Below are positions 27,444 to 35,868 of a stretch of 60,443 bases of DNA, one piece after another; position 1 is the first letter of the stretch, and the number at the start of each line of letters is the position of its first letter. The DNA lies in NCBI RefSeq assembly GCF_003570705.1, contig NZ_QWVT01000022.1, positions 1-60,443 on the forward strand, given 5' to 3'. The translations under genes and the position numbers were made by a program. This DNA comes from Mesobacillus zeae (GTDB taxonomy: Bacteria > Bacillota > Bacilli > Bacillales > Cytobacillaceae). Under the pieces are notes generated by a model. The model saw only the letters and a program-made list of their open reading frames with translations, was not told where the DNA came from and made no database searches.

Positions 27444-29059
27444 TTGACCGCCTCCTCTAAAGTGACTGCTCCGTACTCGGGCACCTGGCGAAACAGCTTC
27501 TGAATCATTGTTGTGTAAAAGAAGTTACCCTGAAAAAACTCTTTGGGTTCTGCTTCGGAAGTAATGATTCCCTGGAACATCATTCCGCACTTTACAGCAT
27601 GCCTGGCTGCAAATTCAACATCGTGTGTCGCCATCACGATCATTTTCCCTTCTTCCCGTAATTCTTGGAGAATCCCGGCCAACCGTTCCTTCGATATAGC
27701 ATCAAGCCCTTTTGTTGGCTCATCGAGCAACAGGATATCCGGGCTTCTTAGCAAAATACAGGCAAGGGCGGCCTTTTGGATTTCCCCTCCGCTCAAATCA
27801 TAAGGGTGGCTGTCGCGCAAATGGGAAATACCCAGCCTTTCCAGTATAGGCTCACCTTCCGCAGGCTTCCTTCCCCATTGTTTCGCCGTTTCATCGAGCT
27901 CTTTCCCCACCGTATCATGAAGGAAAAAAAGCTTTGGGTTTTGCGGCAAGTAACCAATCTTCCCAGCGCTTTCCCTGTTATTCAGCCCCTTCATCCTTTT
28001 GCCGTTCAATAGCACTTTCCCCTTGTATGGCTTATAGATTCCGGCCGCTATTTTCAAAAAGGTCGACTTGCCTGATCCATTCCCTCCAAGCAAGGCATAG
28101 AAGCTGCCTTTTTCGAGCGAAAAATCGAGTCCTTTTAATACGAAATCAGCATCCTTTCCATAGCCAAAATGAATATTTTCAGCACGCAGGACACTTTCCT
28201 TCCCACCCGGATCCTTGCTTGTTCCGCCAATTTTTTCTTTTCCAGAAGTTATTTGGCATTGCTGAAGCCATTTTCTTGCATCCCTTACGTTCAAAGGGAT
28301 TTGCCCTTCCCCGTCAACGCTCTTAAAGAATGATGGAAGGCTTGGAATGTAGGCTCGTCTCCCCGAATCCCACAGCCACTCGACCGAATCCTCGGGACAC
28401 CCGTCATAAACAGCTTGTCCTTTTTCCATCATAACCACTTTATCGGCAGCCGCGACAAAATCTTCAAGGCGATGTTCAGCAACAATGATTGTCATGCCAA
28501 ACTCTTCATTAAGACGGACAAGCATGTTCGTAAACTCGCGGGCACTTACCGGATCAAGCTGGGCCGTTGGTTCATCAAGCAGGAGAATGTCCGGCTGCAT
28601 GAGCAGGACGGAAGCAAGGTTCATCTGCTGCTTCTTTCCTCCCGAAAGCTCTTCCACTTTCCTGTGGAGCAGAGGCTCGGCCCCGAAAAAATGAACCATT
28701 TCAGCAACTCGATTTCTCATTTCAGATGTTGGAAGGCCTATGTTTTCAAGGCCAAATACCAGTTCGTGAAGGACGGTATCTGCCACCACTTGGTTCTCCG
28801 GATCCTGGAAGACAAACCCGATTTTCTCGCTTTTAGCTATTTCAGCTGGTTTCCCGTCTATCATAATATCTCCAGCCAAAACTCCATTCGGCTGGATTTC
28901 TTTTTTCAACATCCTTAAAAGGGTGCTTTTCCCTGATCCTGATGCACCGAAGAGCAGCGTGAAACTCCCTTTTTCCACTTTTAAAGAAAGGTTCCTTACA
29001 GCAGGAACAGCACCACCGGGATAGGTAAAGCTGACTTTGTTCAATTCAATATACGCCAT
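27425..29059 (-). CDS. ECF transporter fused ATPase A-A'
   Basis: This 544-aa protein contains two ABC ATPase domains in one chain, replacing separate EcfA and EcfA'. Domain 1 has Walker A GASGSGKST, signature LSGGKKQQM and Walker B ILLLDEP. Domain 2 has GGNGSGKST, LSGGEIQKA and ILLLDEP. The linker is about residues 240-295. It overlaps ecfT by 19 bases and the S gene by 19, indicating a dedicated complex rather than a shared energy module. Confidence 0.93.
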   Translation of the reverse strand: MAYIELNKVSFTYPGGAVPAVRNLSLKVEKGSFTLLFGASGSGKSTLLRMLKKEIQPNGVLAGDIMIDGKPAEIAKSEKIGFVFQDPENQVVADTVLHELVFGLENIGLPTSEMRNRVAEMVHFFGAEPLLHRKVEELSGGKKQQMNLASVLLMQPDILLLDEPTAQLDPVSAREFTNMLVRLNEEFGMTIIVAEHRLEDFVAAADKVVMMEKGQAVYDGCPEDSVEWLWDSGRRAYIPSLPSFFKSVDGEGQIPLNVRDARKWLQQCQITSGKEKIGGTSKDPGGKESVLRAENIHFGYGKDADFVLKGLDFSLEKGSFYALLGGNGSGKSTFLKIAAGIYKPYKGKVLLNGKRMKGLNNRESAGKIGYLPQNPKLFFLHDTVGKELDETAKQWGRKPAEGEPILERLGISHLRDSHPYDLSGGEIQKAALACILLRSPDILLLDEPTKGLDAISKERLAGILQELREEGKMIVMATHDVEFAARHAVKCGMMFQGIITSEAEPKEFFQGNFFYTTMIQKLFRQVPEYGAVTLEEAVKCFGIK

Positions 29060-29916
29060 CGGATATACTCTCCTGTTTCAACAATTAATGGGAACCCTAT
29101 AAATAAACAGTGGATAATAAGCAGGACTGCTTCGTTTTGCGGAAAGCTGAATGTTTCCATTACCGGAGAGATGGCCAACCACCCGAAGCCTTGGATACGG
29201 CCGTACACGAGCACAGCCAAAAGAAGCAGCAAATAAAGAGCTGCGGCAAAATCGGGGCGTTTAAACACAAAATGTTCATAGCTGGACCGGACACCTTCTC
29301 CGTACCCTCTTGCTTTCATGGATTCAGCTGTCTGAATCGCTTCCTCAAGCGAAAAAGTCAGAAGCACCTGGATATAGTTCATCCCATTCCGAGCCCTTTC
29401 CTTCAAGGTACCTTCATGGACTGACAGCCCTTTACTCACCTGTACATCCCCTATTTCCTCAAGCCTCTTTCTCATCAACGGGATAAAGCGCAAGGTCAGC
29501 ATCAGGAGAACAGCAAACCGGGGCAGCAGTTTTGCAAAAAGGAAAAGCAGTTTGTTCGGTGTCATCACTTCATTATAGGAGACAAAAACAGCGATGACGC
29601 CAATAATGGATAAGGCACTCATTCCCCCATACACTGCCGCTTCGAGGGTAACGCGATGATCCCCCAGCATGAAAAGAACATGTCTTCCCCTTTCATTGAA
29701 AACGGGGTTTAAAATAAAAATAAATAAGCCTGTCGTCAGCATCAAAAAAAACCATCGCTGCAGTCCTCTGCAACGATCGTAAAAAAAGTGGATGGCCAGG
29801 ACAATGATCAATCCCGCCACAAGAAAAACAGGATGCAGAAGGGCCGCGAAAAGTGCAACGGCCCCTGCGTAATAAAGAAAAGTAACAATTGGGTGAAAAT
29901 CAGTGAATCTTCTCAT
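29041..29916 (-). CDS. ecfT: ECF transporter T component
   Basis: This 291-aa transmembrane coupling protein of the CbiQ/EcfT family has about five to six helices and the C-terminal coupling helices with short Ala-Arg-Gly motifs (SMKARGYGEGVRS is the second). It links the S component to the ATPases. It follows the DUF4430 lipoprotein gene by about 21 bases and overlaps the ATPase gene. Confidence 0.92.
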   Translation of the reverse strand: MRRFTDFHPIVTFLYYAGAVALFAALLHPVFLVAGLIIVLAIHFFYDRCRGLQRWFFLMLTTGLFIFILNPVFNERGRHVLFMLGDHRVTLEAAVYGGMSALSIIGVIAVFVSYNEVMTPNKLLFLFAKLLPRFAVLLMLTLRFIPLMRKRLEEIGDVQVSKGLSVHEGTLKERARNGMNYIQVLLTFSLEEAIQTAESMKARGYGEGVRSSYEHFVFKRPDFAAALYLLLLLAVLVYGRIQGFGWLAISPVMETFSFPQNEAVLLIIHCLFIGFPLIVETGEYIRWRILN

Positions 29917-29937
29917 GATTTTTTCACCAACCGAAAC

Positions 29938-30708
29938 CTACTCGGTATATGTCCAGTCAATCCGATCTCCGTCCTTTACAGTAATGGCTCCAGCACTTTT
30001 CTGCAGCTTCGCCCCGTTCTGGGCGCACAGCCAGCCGCTCATGGCACCGTAATCGAATTCGTAAATATTATAGATTCCCTGGACATAGGCGGTTGCTCCG
30101 CTTCCAGAATAATCAACATTGCTTTTCCCTGCCCCTTTTAAAAGGATCATAAGAATGGTGTCTCCTTCGTTCATTTCCACCGATTTCGCTCCCATCAGCG
30201 TCTTTCCTTTTGGCCCGGTAATGGACAGCGTAACCGTTTTTTGTTTTTCAGGTGCTGGTGTTGCCTTTGGAGGTGCTGGTGCCGGTGCATTTGTAACCGG
30301 ATTGCTCTGAGAAGGAGCTGGAGCTGCGGAAGCCGGCTGCTCCTTTTTCACGCTGCCTGACGGTTTGCTCTCAGCCGCAGCCCGATCCTGTTGTTGTGAT
30401 GCTTCAGGTGCCGCGGCAGCTTCACGGGATTCACCCGTTTTTGAAGCGGATTCTTTTTTAGGCTTAGAATCTGTCTTGTTCTCAGCTTTCGCCTCTGTTT
30501 TATCCCCTGCTTTGTCTTTCGCTGTTTTTTCTGTTGTTTTCTCTTTCTTTTTTTCTTCTTTCTTTTCGCTCCTCGCCTGTCCATCTGCTTTCGACTCTTC
30601 TTTTATCGTGCTGCCCTTGCTTTCATCGGCTCCAGGTGTGCAGCCCATAAGGCTGACAGCAAGAGCTAGCGACAAAGCAAGGATGCATGTTCTCCATAAT
30701 CGTGACAT
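29938..30708 (-). CDS. lipoprotein with C-terminal DUF4430 (transcobalamin C-terminal-like) domain
   Basis: This 256-aa protein has a type II signal peptide with lipobox SLMGC (Cys23). Then comes a low-complexity linker (about 25-160) rich in Lys, Glu, Ala and Pro that would span the cell wall, and one C-terminal DUF4430 domain (about 165-256: GDTILMILLKGAG, YNIYEFDYGAMSGWLCAQNGA). DUF4430 is the Pfam family of the intrinsic factor/transcobalamin beta-domain. It probably hands ligand to the ECF transporter encoded next. I start it at MSRLWRT, after AGGAGG; the longer frame starts inside the sortase gene. Confidence 0.85.
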   Translation of the reverse strand: MSRLWRTCILALSLALAVSLMGCTPGADESKGSTIKEESKADGQARSEKKEEKKKEKTTEKTAKDKAGDKTEAKAENKTDSKPKKESASKTGESREAAAAPEASQQQDRAAAESKPSGSVKKEQPASAAPAPSQSNPVTNAPAPAPPKATPAPEKQKTVTLSITGPKGKTLMGAKSVEMNEGDTILMILLKGAGKSNVDYSGSGATAYVQGIYNIYEFDYGAMSGWLCAQNGAKLQKSAGAITVKDGDRIDWTYTE

Positions 30709-30721
30709 GCTCCATCTCCTC

Positions 30722-31288
30722 CTACACTTTTCGTTTTGCATTGACAATATATCTTTGCGGAGCATCTCCAATGAAGCTGAATGGATAACATGTCGTCAAT
30801 GTCAGGACTTCTTCCGTGACAATGTCTTTGATGACCGTCCTGTCATCCGCTTCTACAATATACGTTTTATCAATTGTATAGGTATACGTTCCTTCAGGTG
30901 TTTCCATCTTCAATTCATCACCGACGCTGAGTTTGCCGACCTTTTTAAAAACAGTATCCCTGTGTCCGGACAGCACCATTTGCCCCTTTTCACCAGGCAT
31001 GGCTGTTCCTTCATAATGGCCGACACCCTTTAAAAGGTCGTCTTCTGAGGTCCCTTTAATGACCGGCAATTCAGCCTTGATGCTTGGCAGGCGGAGAATC
31101 CCAATGATATCCTGCTTTTGGGCCGTTGGCTTGCCGCCGGGTTTATCACCATTTTCTTTCACAAGCTCCCTGGCTCTGCTAAGCGCATAGGATTGCGATA
31201 CTTCCGACCGATAAATCTGGCTGACTGCCAGAATGATAAAAAAGAGCCCTCCTGCAATAAACAAGAGGGATATTCTTTTACGGACCAC
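30722..31288 (-). CDS. class D sortase
   Basis: This 188-aa sortase has an N-terminal membrane anchor (residues 6-24) and an extracytoplasmic catalytic domain. His109 is in SGHRD, Cys167 in the TLTTCYPF motif, and Arg179 in APQRYIV, so the catalytic triad is complete. It starts with GTG six bases after the stop of the LPNTA protein gene. The pairing suggests a housekeeping-independent sortase dedicated to that protein. Confidence 0.92.
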   Translation of the reverse strand: MVRKRISLLFIAGGLFFIILAVSQIYRSEVSQSYALSRARELVKENGDKPGGKPTAQKQDIIGILRLPSIKAELPVIKGTSEDDLLKGVGHYEGTAMPGEKGQMVLSGHRDTVFKKVGKLSVGDELKMETPEGTYTYTIDKTYIVEADDRTVIKDIVTEEVLTLTTCYPFSFIGDAPQRYIVNAKRKV

Positions 31289-31294
31289 TGCTCT

Positions 31295-33169
31295 CTATGC
31301 CTTCTTTCTCTTTTCCACCGCATACAGGCCTGCTCCAGCAAACAGAAGCAGCATGCCGATGAGGAGGATATTGTACATATTCGTCGCTGTATTCGGAAGC
31401 GCTTTCCCTGCCGGGGAGCCTGTTTGATCGCCAGACTGTCCAGGCTTAATAGAATCATCACCAGTTGTTGGAGCTGGCTTCGGATCTTTTACCGGCGTTG
31501 GAGCTGGTACAGGCGTCTTATTATCATCCGGGTTAGGCGCTGGTTCTGGCTGTGGAGCCGGAACTGGCACAGACTCATTCAAATTATAGAAAGAACCTTT
31601 TCCGTCAGAAAACAGCTTGTACGCCACTATTCCCTGAAGCCCAAAAGAAGTTGTGAACGGATTGCTCGCATCTCCCTTCATCCAGCTGAAACCTCCATCT
31701 TCATACTGAAAAGAAAGAAGGTGTTGAATCAGGCTTGTCCCGTCCTTCATTGTGAAGCGCTCGCCATTTGCATCCTCTCCAAGTGCTGAGAGTCCGATGA
31801 TCATCTGACCAGCTGTCGAACTGTTATCAACCTTGCCACTTTTGTAAAAGGCTGAAAGATATTCCAGCCCTTTTGTAACAGCTGGTTTTACATTGTCCTG
31901 GTTTTTATATGGAGCTAAGGCTGCCAATACGATGGCTGTTATATCAGGGTCGCTTGAATTTCCGCCGCCAAGTGCCCATCCGCCTTCATCACTTTGTTTT
32001 GCCAGAAGCTCACTGACAAGCTTATCTCTTGTCCAGACCGCATTCTCGGGTACTTTGTACGATTTGCTGTCAAGGGCGATAAGGCCGTATGCTATACCAT
32101 TCACTCCCTGCCTTGTTACGTCACCATTATAAATCGCTTCAACAAGATTGACTCCTGCTATGTTTGTCGGGTCCCCGCCTGCTGCAGCAACCGCCAACGT
32201 ATGTTTTTCATTATCGGTAATCAAACGAAAAGGGCCGCCATTTTCCTTGACAGTGTTCGTCACATCTTCTAGAAAACTCCCCGGAATCGCTTTTCCAATC
32301 TGACTGTAGGCGATCACGTCCCACGGGCCAGGATTCCCCTTTGCAGATAGGTATCTGCTGGCTGATTCGATTCCCTTATTAATGCTCTCAGAAGAAAATT
32401 TGTCAGGTGCCGGTGTTTCTCCTGTATCTCCAGGTTCAGGCTCAGGAGTTGCTGGTTCTTCAGGCGCTGGCTCAAATGTCTCAAATTTAAAGCTGATTTT
32501 GTCGTTAGGCTGAAGCTTATAGCTTTCGGCACCTACAGAAGCATAATTTCCGTTTACGTAAAAGGCCCAGTAGCTGTTCCCCTCTGCTGCAATGCCGTTG
32601 ATGGAAACAATCATCTTTCCGAAATCGGTATCTTTCAGACCGACCTGATCTTTCCCGGCAGTGGTTTGAAGAAGCTGAAGCGCTGTCGGCTCTCCAACAA
32701 TACTCGTTGGATAATCGGCATTGATTACAGATTCATCACCCTTTCCAACCACTGACAAATACACAGAGTCCTTTACATTCTTCGAGTGGCTGAAAGTAAT
32801 GGCATCGCCAGGAAAGACCTTATAGCTGTCGGCACCAGTCGGAGTCCCAACTCCATTGACAAACACCGCCCAGTAATCTGGGGCCGCTGGCTTAATGCCG
32901 TTGATTTCTGTAATTAATTTTCCGTATGAAGATGTTGTGTATTTAATATTTTCGTCTCCAACCGCACTGATCAGGGCATCAAAAGCAGTTGCATTATCCT
33001 GTAAATCAACCGTTTTCTCTGTATGGGAATCCGGCTGGTCTCCATCAATGATTACCGCCGCACTGTTCCCCCCCTCCGCTGCAAAAGCTTGCGGGTGGAT
33101 GCCGCTCAGCATTAGAGCGAACATCAGCCAAAATACTGTTAATAATTTCACCTTTCTGTTTGCCAGCAT
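31295..33169 (-). CDS. intrinsic-factor-like surface protein: two DUF4430 domains, alpha/alpha toroid, LPNTA anchor
   Basis: This 624-aa exported protein has a signal peptide (1-30, AFA-AEGG). Two DUF4430 domains follow (about 50-130 and 150-230), each with the YWAVFVNG/YWAFYVNG and DSYKVFPGD/ESYKLQPND pattern. After a Pro/Glu linker comes a prenyltransferase/terpenoid-cyclase type alpha/alpha toroid (about 262-545, repeats such as DEGGWALGGG and YEDGGFSWMKG). A Pro-rich stalk, LPNTA sorting motif (591-595), hydrophobic helix and KRKK tail complete it. Animal intrinsic factor and transcobalamin have the same two folds in the opposite order. It is first behind the cobalamin riboswitch. Start MLANRKVKLL follows GAGAGG. 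Confidence 0.88.
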   Translation of the reverse strand: MLANRKVKLLTVFWLMFALMLSGIHPQAFAAEGGNSAAVIIDGDQPDSHTEKTVDLQDNATAFDALISAVGDENIKYTTSSYGKLITEINGIKPAAPDYWAVFVNGVGTPTGADSYKVFPGDAITFSHSKNVKDSVYLSVVGKGDESVINADYPTSIVGEPTALQLLQTTAGKDQVGLKDTDFGKMIVSINGIAAEGNSYWAFYVNGNYASVGAESYKLQPNDKISFKFETFEPAPEEPATPEPEPGDTGETPAPDKFSSESINKGIESASRYLSAKGNPGPWDVIAYSQIGKAIPGSFLEDVTNTVKENGGPFRLITDNEKHTLAVAAAGGDPTNIAGVNLVEAIYNGDVTRQGVNGIAYGLIALDSKSYKVPENAVWTRDKLVSELLAKQSDEGGWALGGGNSSDPDITAIVLAALAPYKNQDNVKPAVTKGLEYLSAFYKSGKVDNSSTAGQMIIGLSALGEDANGERFTMKDGTSLIQHLLSFQYEDGGFSWMKGDASNPFTTSFGLQGIVAYKLFSDGKGSFYNLNESVPVPAPQPEPAPNPDDNKTPVPAPTPVKDPKPAPTTGDDSIKPGQSGDQTGSPAGKALPNTATNMYNILLIGMLLLFAGAGLYAVEKRKKA

Positions 33170-33220
33170 GTCTTCCTCTCCATTTCTATGATTCTCTAAA
33201 ACTGAACAAAACAAAGGCAT

Positions 33221-33246
33221 AAAAAAATCCCCCTATTAAAGGAGGA
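33221..33246 (-). terminator. riboswitch expression-platform terminator
   Basis: On the minus strand TCCTCC/GGGGGA (33241-33246, 33228-33233) forms a hairpin followed by TTTTTTT. It lies between the cobalamin aptamer and the first gene, so ligand binding would stop transcription here. Confidence 0.8.
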
Positions 33247-33299
33247 GGTTAGTGAAGTTAAGAATCCAGCATAATTATGCATTCTCTTAACACCCTCCT

Positions 33300-33495
33300 A
33301 TCCGCGTAGGCTTGTGGTGATTATAAACAGGCAGGTCTCCTGGCTCATGGTCATTGCTTCCTAAGTCTTCCCGCCCGTGAAGGACAGTGACAATCTTTAG
33401 GTTGCTCCCATTTACAGTGGCGGGACCGCGTTGGCTTTTACCAACTTCCCTTTTAAGCTATTGCTGTTAAGCAACAACACCTGTTAGGCAGATAT
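33300..33495 (-). promoter_or_regulatory. cobalamin riboswitch
   Basis: On the minus strand the classic elements appear in order: AAAAGGGAAGTTGG, then CGCGGTCCCGCCACTGT, then the B12 box AGCCAGGAGACCTGCCTG (about 33326-33343). A terminator hairpin follows at 33221-33246. This identifies the downstream operon as repressed when cobalamin is plentiful. Confidence 0.95.
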
Positions 33496-33515
33496 TTTTT
33501 TATGACACAATTCTA

Positions 33516-33521
33516 ATTATA
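33516..33521 (-). promoter_or_regulatory. -10 element of the cobalamin-regulated operon
   Basis: A perfect TATAAT on the minus strand lies just upstream of the riboswitch. The -35 region is A-rich and does not match the consensus well. Confidence 0.5.
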
Positions 33522-33586
33522 CTACATATGGCCGTTATTTTTGTATAAATTTTTCAGTAAAAAGAAGGCCAAAAGTATCATTCAAT

Positions 33587-33874
33587 TCAGCTGTAATTTT
33601 TTTTGTCTGTCCTTATATGAAGCAGGCTGGTCTTAATTGCTGCATAGCTGCCGATCGCTCCATATCCGTAGAAATACCCCATGAACAACGCCCCCAATAG
33701 ATGCTGCCTGTGGCTGATAAGGATTGAAATAATCAACCCTATCAATACGGCAACCGCCGGGACATAGACAGCACGCAGCCGAAAAACCTTCTTGAGCACC
33801 TGGGTCATAAGCATCACCGCTGGCACTGCAAAAACTACATCCCAAATGTTTGTATAGATAACCGGAAAATCCAA
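33587..33874 (-). CDS. small membrane protein, 95 aa
   Basis: This 95-aa protein has about three hydrophobic segments (VVFAVPAVMLMTQVLKKVF, YVPAVAVLIGLIISILIS, LLGALFMGYFYGYGAIGSYAA). The start is TTG directly after GGGGGAGAAGGG. The arrangement resembles small holin-like membrane proteins, but I cannot assign a family. It lies upstream of the riboswitch promoter on the same strand. Confidence 0.6.
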   Translation of the reverse strand: MDFPVIYTNIWDVVFAVPAVMLMTQVLKKVFRLRAVYVPAVAVLIGLIISILISHRQHLLGALFMGYFYGYGAIGSYAAIKTSLLHIRTDKKNYS

Positions 33875-34013
33875 CCCTTCTCCCCCTTTTCTTGCTGCAA
33901 TCCATGATACATTCCCATTCCTTTTCTTTACATTATTAGCTGTTATGAAGGAAGAGATACAATGACTTCAAAAAAGGGGTAGAACTTATTTAATTAATCG
34001 TTTGATGAATAAA

Positions 34014-34052
34014 AAAATCAGCGGATGCTCCCAGACAGGAATCCGCCGATTC
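34014..34052 (-). terminator. terminator of the GGDEF gene
   Basis: On the minus strand CGGCGGAT/ATCCGCTG forms an 8-bp stem with one wobble pair and is followed by TTTTTTT. Confidence 0.8.
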
Positions 34053-34059
34053 TTTTACT

Positions 34060-35106
34060 CTAGATAATGGTTACCCGGTTTCTGCCCTGCCTTTTTGATT
34101 CATATAAGGCAACGTCAGCCCGCGCAACAAGGCGATCGACCATTTCTCCATACTGATAGGATGCTACCCCAAAGCTCGCAGTCAGCTTTCCGGCTGAAGC
34201 AAATTCATTGCCCTCAATTTTGCTCCTGACCATCTCTGCTAGAAAGCTGGAAACATCCTTCGTATAATCAGTGATAATGATGAATTCTTCACCGCCCCAT
34301 CTGCCAAAAAAGGCTTCTTCCGGAAGGCTTTCCCGGATTAAATCAGCTAGTTCCTTCAGGACAGAATCTCCGGTTTTATGGCCGTACCGGTCGTTTACCA
34401 GCTTAAAATAATCAATATCAAAGAAAATGATCGAGAATGCCGCCCTTTGCTCCATTGCTGATTTTAAATGTTCGTCCAGCCAAATATCAATCTGGTAGCG
34501 GTTTGCGATTCCCGTTAACGAATCTAGGCTCGCATTCCGCTTTGCCGCTTTTAATTCGGACAGTGCATTAAAAATATGCCATGCCAAATAGAATAGAATA
34601 ATATAAATTAAATTCGCTGTATAAAACAATACAACTGAGCTTCCATACTTTGGCGGTATATCGGGAATATGAATGATCCCAAAAACTAACGTAACCCCCA
34701 AAACTCCAAGCGACCATATCAGACCAGTCCTCGATTCGAGGGTCAGAAAAATGATGATATATATCAAGGGAGTCCAGATGAGCGAAATGCCAAATCCGCC
34801 GTCCTTTTCACAGAGGATATAATGAAAAAAAGCATCATAGACAGTCCCAATATGCATGATGGTGATCATGACCAAATTCAATAACTCAATCTGGCGGATA
34901 TACCTCCTGTTTAAGATGCATATCCAGTTGAAAATATACCAGACAACAAGAAAACGGGAGATCAGTATATAAGTGCGCCCCGCTGCACCTTGAGCATTTA
35001 TCCCTAAAAAATTATAAGCAACCAGACCGGCAATGATACACGGCAATATCGATAGATACAATACCCTCTTGAGATCATCAAGAGACTCAATTTTTTTAAA
35101 CACCAC
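34060..35106 (-). CDS. membrane-bound diguanylate cyclase (GGDEF)
   Basis: This 348-aa protein has six predicted transmembrane helices (about 15-185) and a C-terminal GGDEF domain. The catalytic motif reads GGEEF (in FFGRWGGEEFIIIT), an active variant, and the DIDYFKLVNDRYGH block is intact. It should make cyclic di-GMP from GTP in response to a membrane signal. An RxxD inhibitory site is not obvious just upstream of GGEEF. It is monocistronic. Confidence 0.92.
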   Translation of the reverse strand: MVFKKIESLDDLKRVLYLSILPCIIAGLVAYNFLGINAQGAAGRTYILISRFLVVWYIFNWICILNRRYIRQIELLNLVMITIMHIGTVYDAFFHYILCEKDGGFGISLIWTPLIYIIIFLTLESRTGLIWSLGVLGVTLVFGIIHIPDIPPKYGSSVVLFYTANLIYIILFYLAWHIFNALSELKAAKRNASLDSLTGIANRYQIDIWLDEHLKSAMEQRAAFSIIFFDIDYFKLVNDRYGHKTGDSVLKELADLIRESLPEEAFFGRWGGEEFIIITDYTKDVSSFLAEMVRSKIEGNEFASAGKLTASFGVASYQYGEMVDRLVARADVALYESKRQGRNRVTII

Positions 35107-35610
35107 TCTCCACCTTCTAAAAAAACAATGGGCCTGTATTATTTTAAACAGACAGGCTTAACTGAATTCAGAACACATCTTAAAAATAGGACTTTTATCC
35201 TACTTTAATCATACTATAACGCTTATTGTTCATCAATGAACAACTGGTATATTTGCAATAAATTTTCAACAAATTTACAGCAGTATCAATGAAAACGCGA
35301 GCTATAAAGTGAGCAGGCACTGGTGCTGTCGAGAAACTCAATTGACAAAGGTGCTTTATTCAAATATAGAAGACAGGGGTGTTTCGAGACTCCACTCACC
35401 GAAAGAGGTTGGATTTTTTCACAGCAAATGTAGATAGAATGGGCTTAACCGGAGATAGTATGACCATTACCATAGATAGCCAGTTTACAAAGCAAAAAAC
35501 ATCTTAACAATGCTCTTGTGGAACCGGTTACACATAGTCCACTAGCTGATAAAAAGAGTAAAAGTATATTTCTCTCCTCAAAACGACCGCATTTTTCACA
35601 AAAAGGCAAA
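35107..35610. other. intergenic, no gene seen
   Basis: A perfect palindrome, TTGTTCAT-CA-ATGAACAA, lies at 35226-35243 about 120 bases upstream of the GGDEF gene and may be an operator. The rest shows no gene or RNA I can support. Confidence 0.5.
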
Positions 35611-35616
35611 CCAAAA

Positions 35617-35664
35617 CAAAAAAGACCGCCTTTGCCCGACTAAATGAGCCAGACAAAGACGATC
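35617..35664 (-). terminator. second terminator downstream of the BMC operon
   Basis: On the minus strand GATCGTCTTTG pairs with CAAAGGCGGTC over 11 positions (three wobble) and is followed by TTTTTTG. It lies about 200 bases after the operon terminator at 35830. Confidence 0.65.
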
Positions 35665-35829
35665 CTCTTTTTTCTTCATCTTCAAAAACAGGTACTATTC
35701 TCAACCACCTGAACGCTGCCCCCCAATATGGACCGGCATATCTACCTCTATCCATTCAAATTCGTCTAGTGTCCATTCTAACTAGTAACACGGTTACCAT
35801 TCTTCCAATAGCCCGTTGCCAGAGCACGC

Positions 35830-35862
35830 AAAAAAAGCCCCAATCCCACAAGGACTAAGGCT
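35830..35862 (-). terminator. terminator of the BMC operon
   Basis: On the minus strand AGCCTTAGTCC pairs with GGATTGGGGCT over 11 positions (wobbles included) and runs into TTTTTTT, six bases after the last stop codon. Confidence 0.85.
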
Positions 35863-35868
35863 TCGTTC

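Noticed and set aside
30348-30584. Lys/Arg-rich frame inside the DUF4430 lipoprotein gene
   Set aside because: It is a frame-shifted shadow of the low-complexity linker, with no start site of its own.
35528-35755. 75-codon frame downstream of the BMC operon
   Set aside because: It crosses the terminator at 35617-35664 and has no ribosome site. Better explained as gene remnants.
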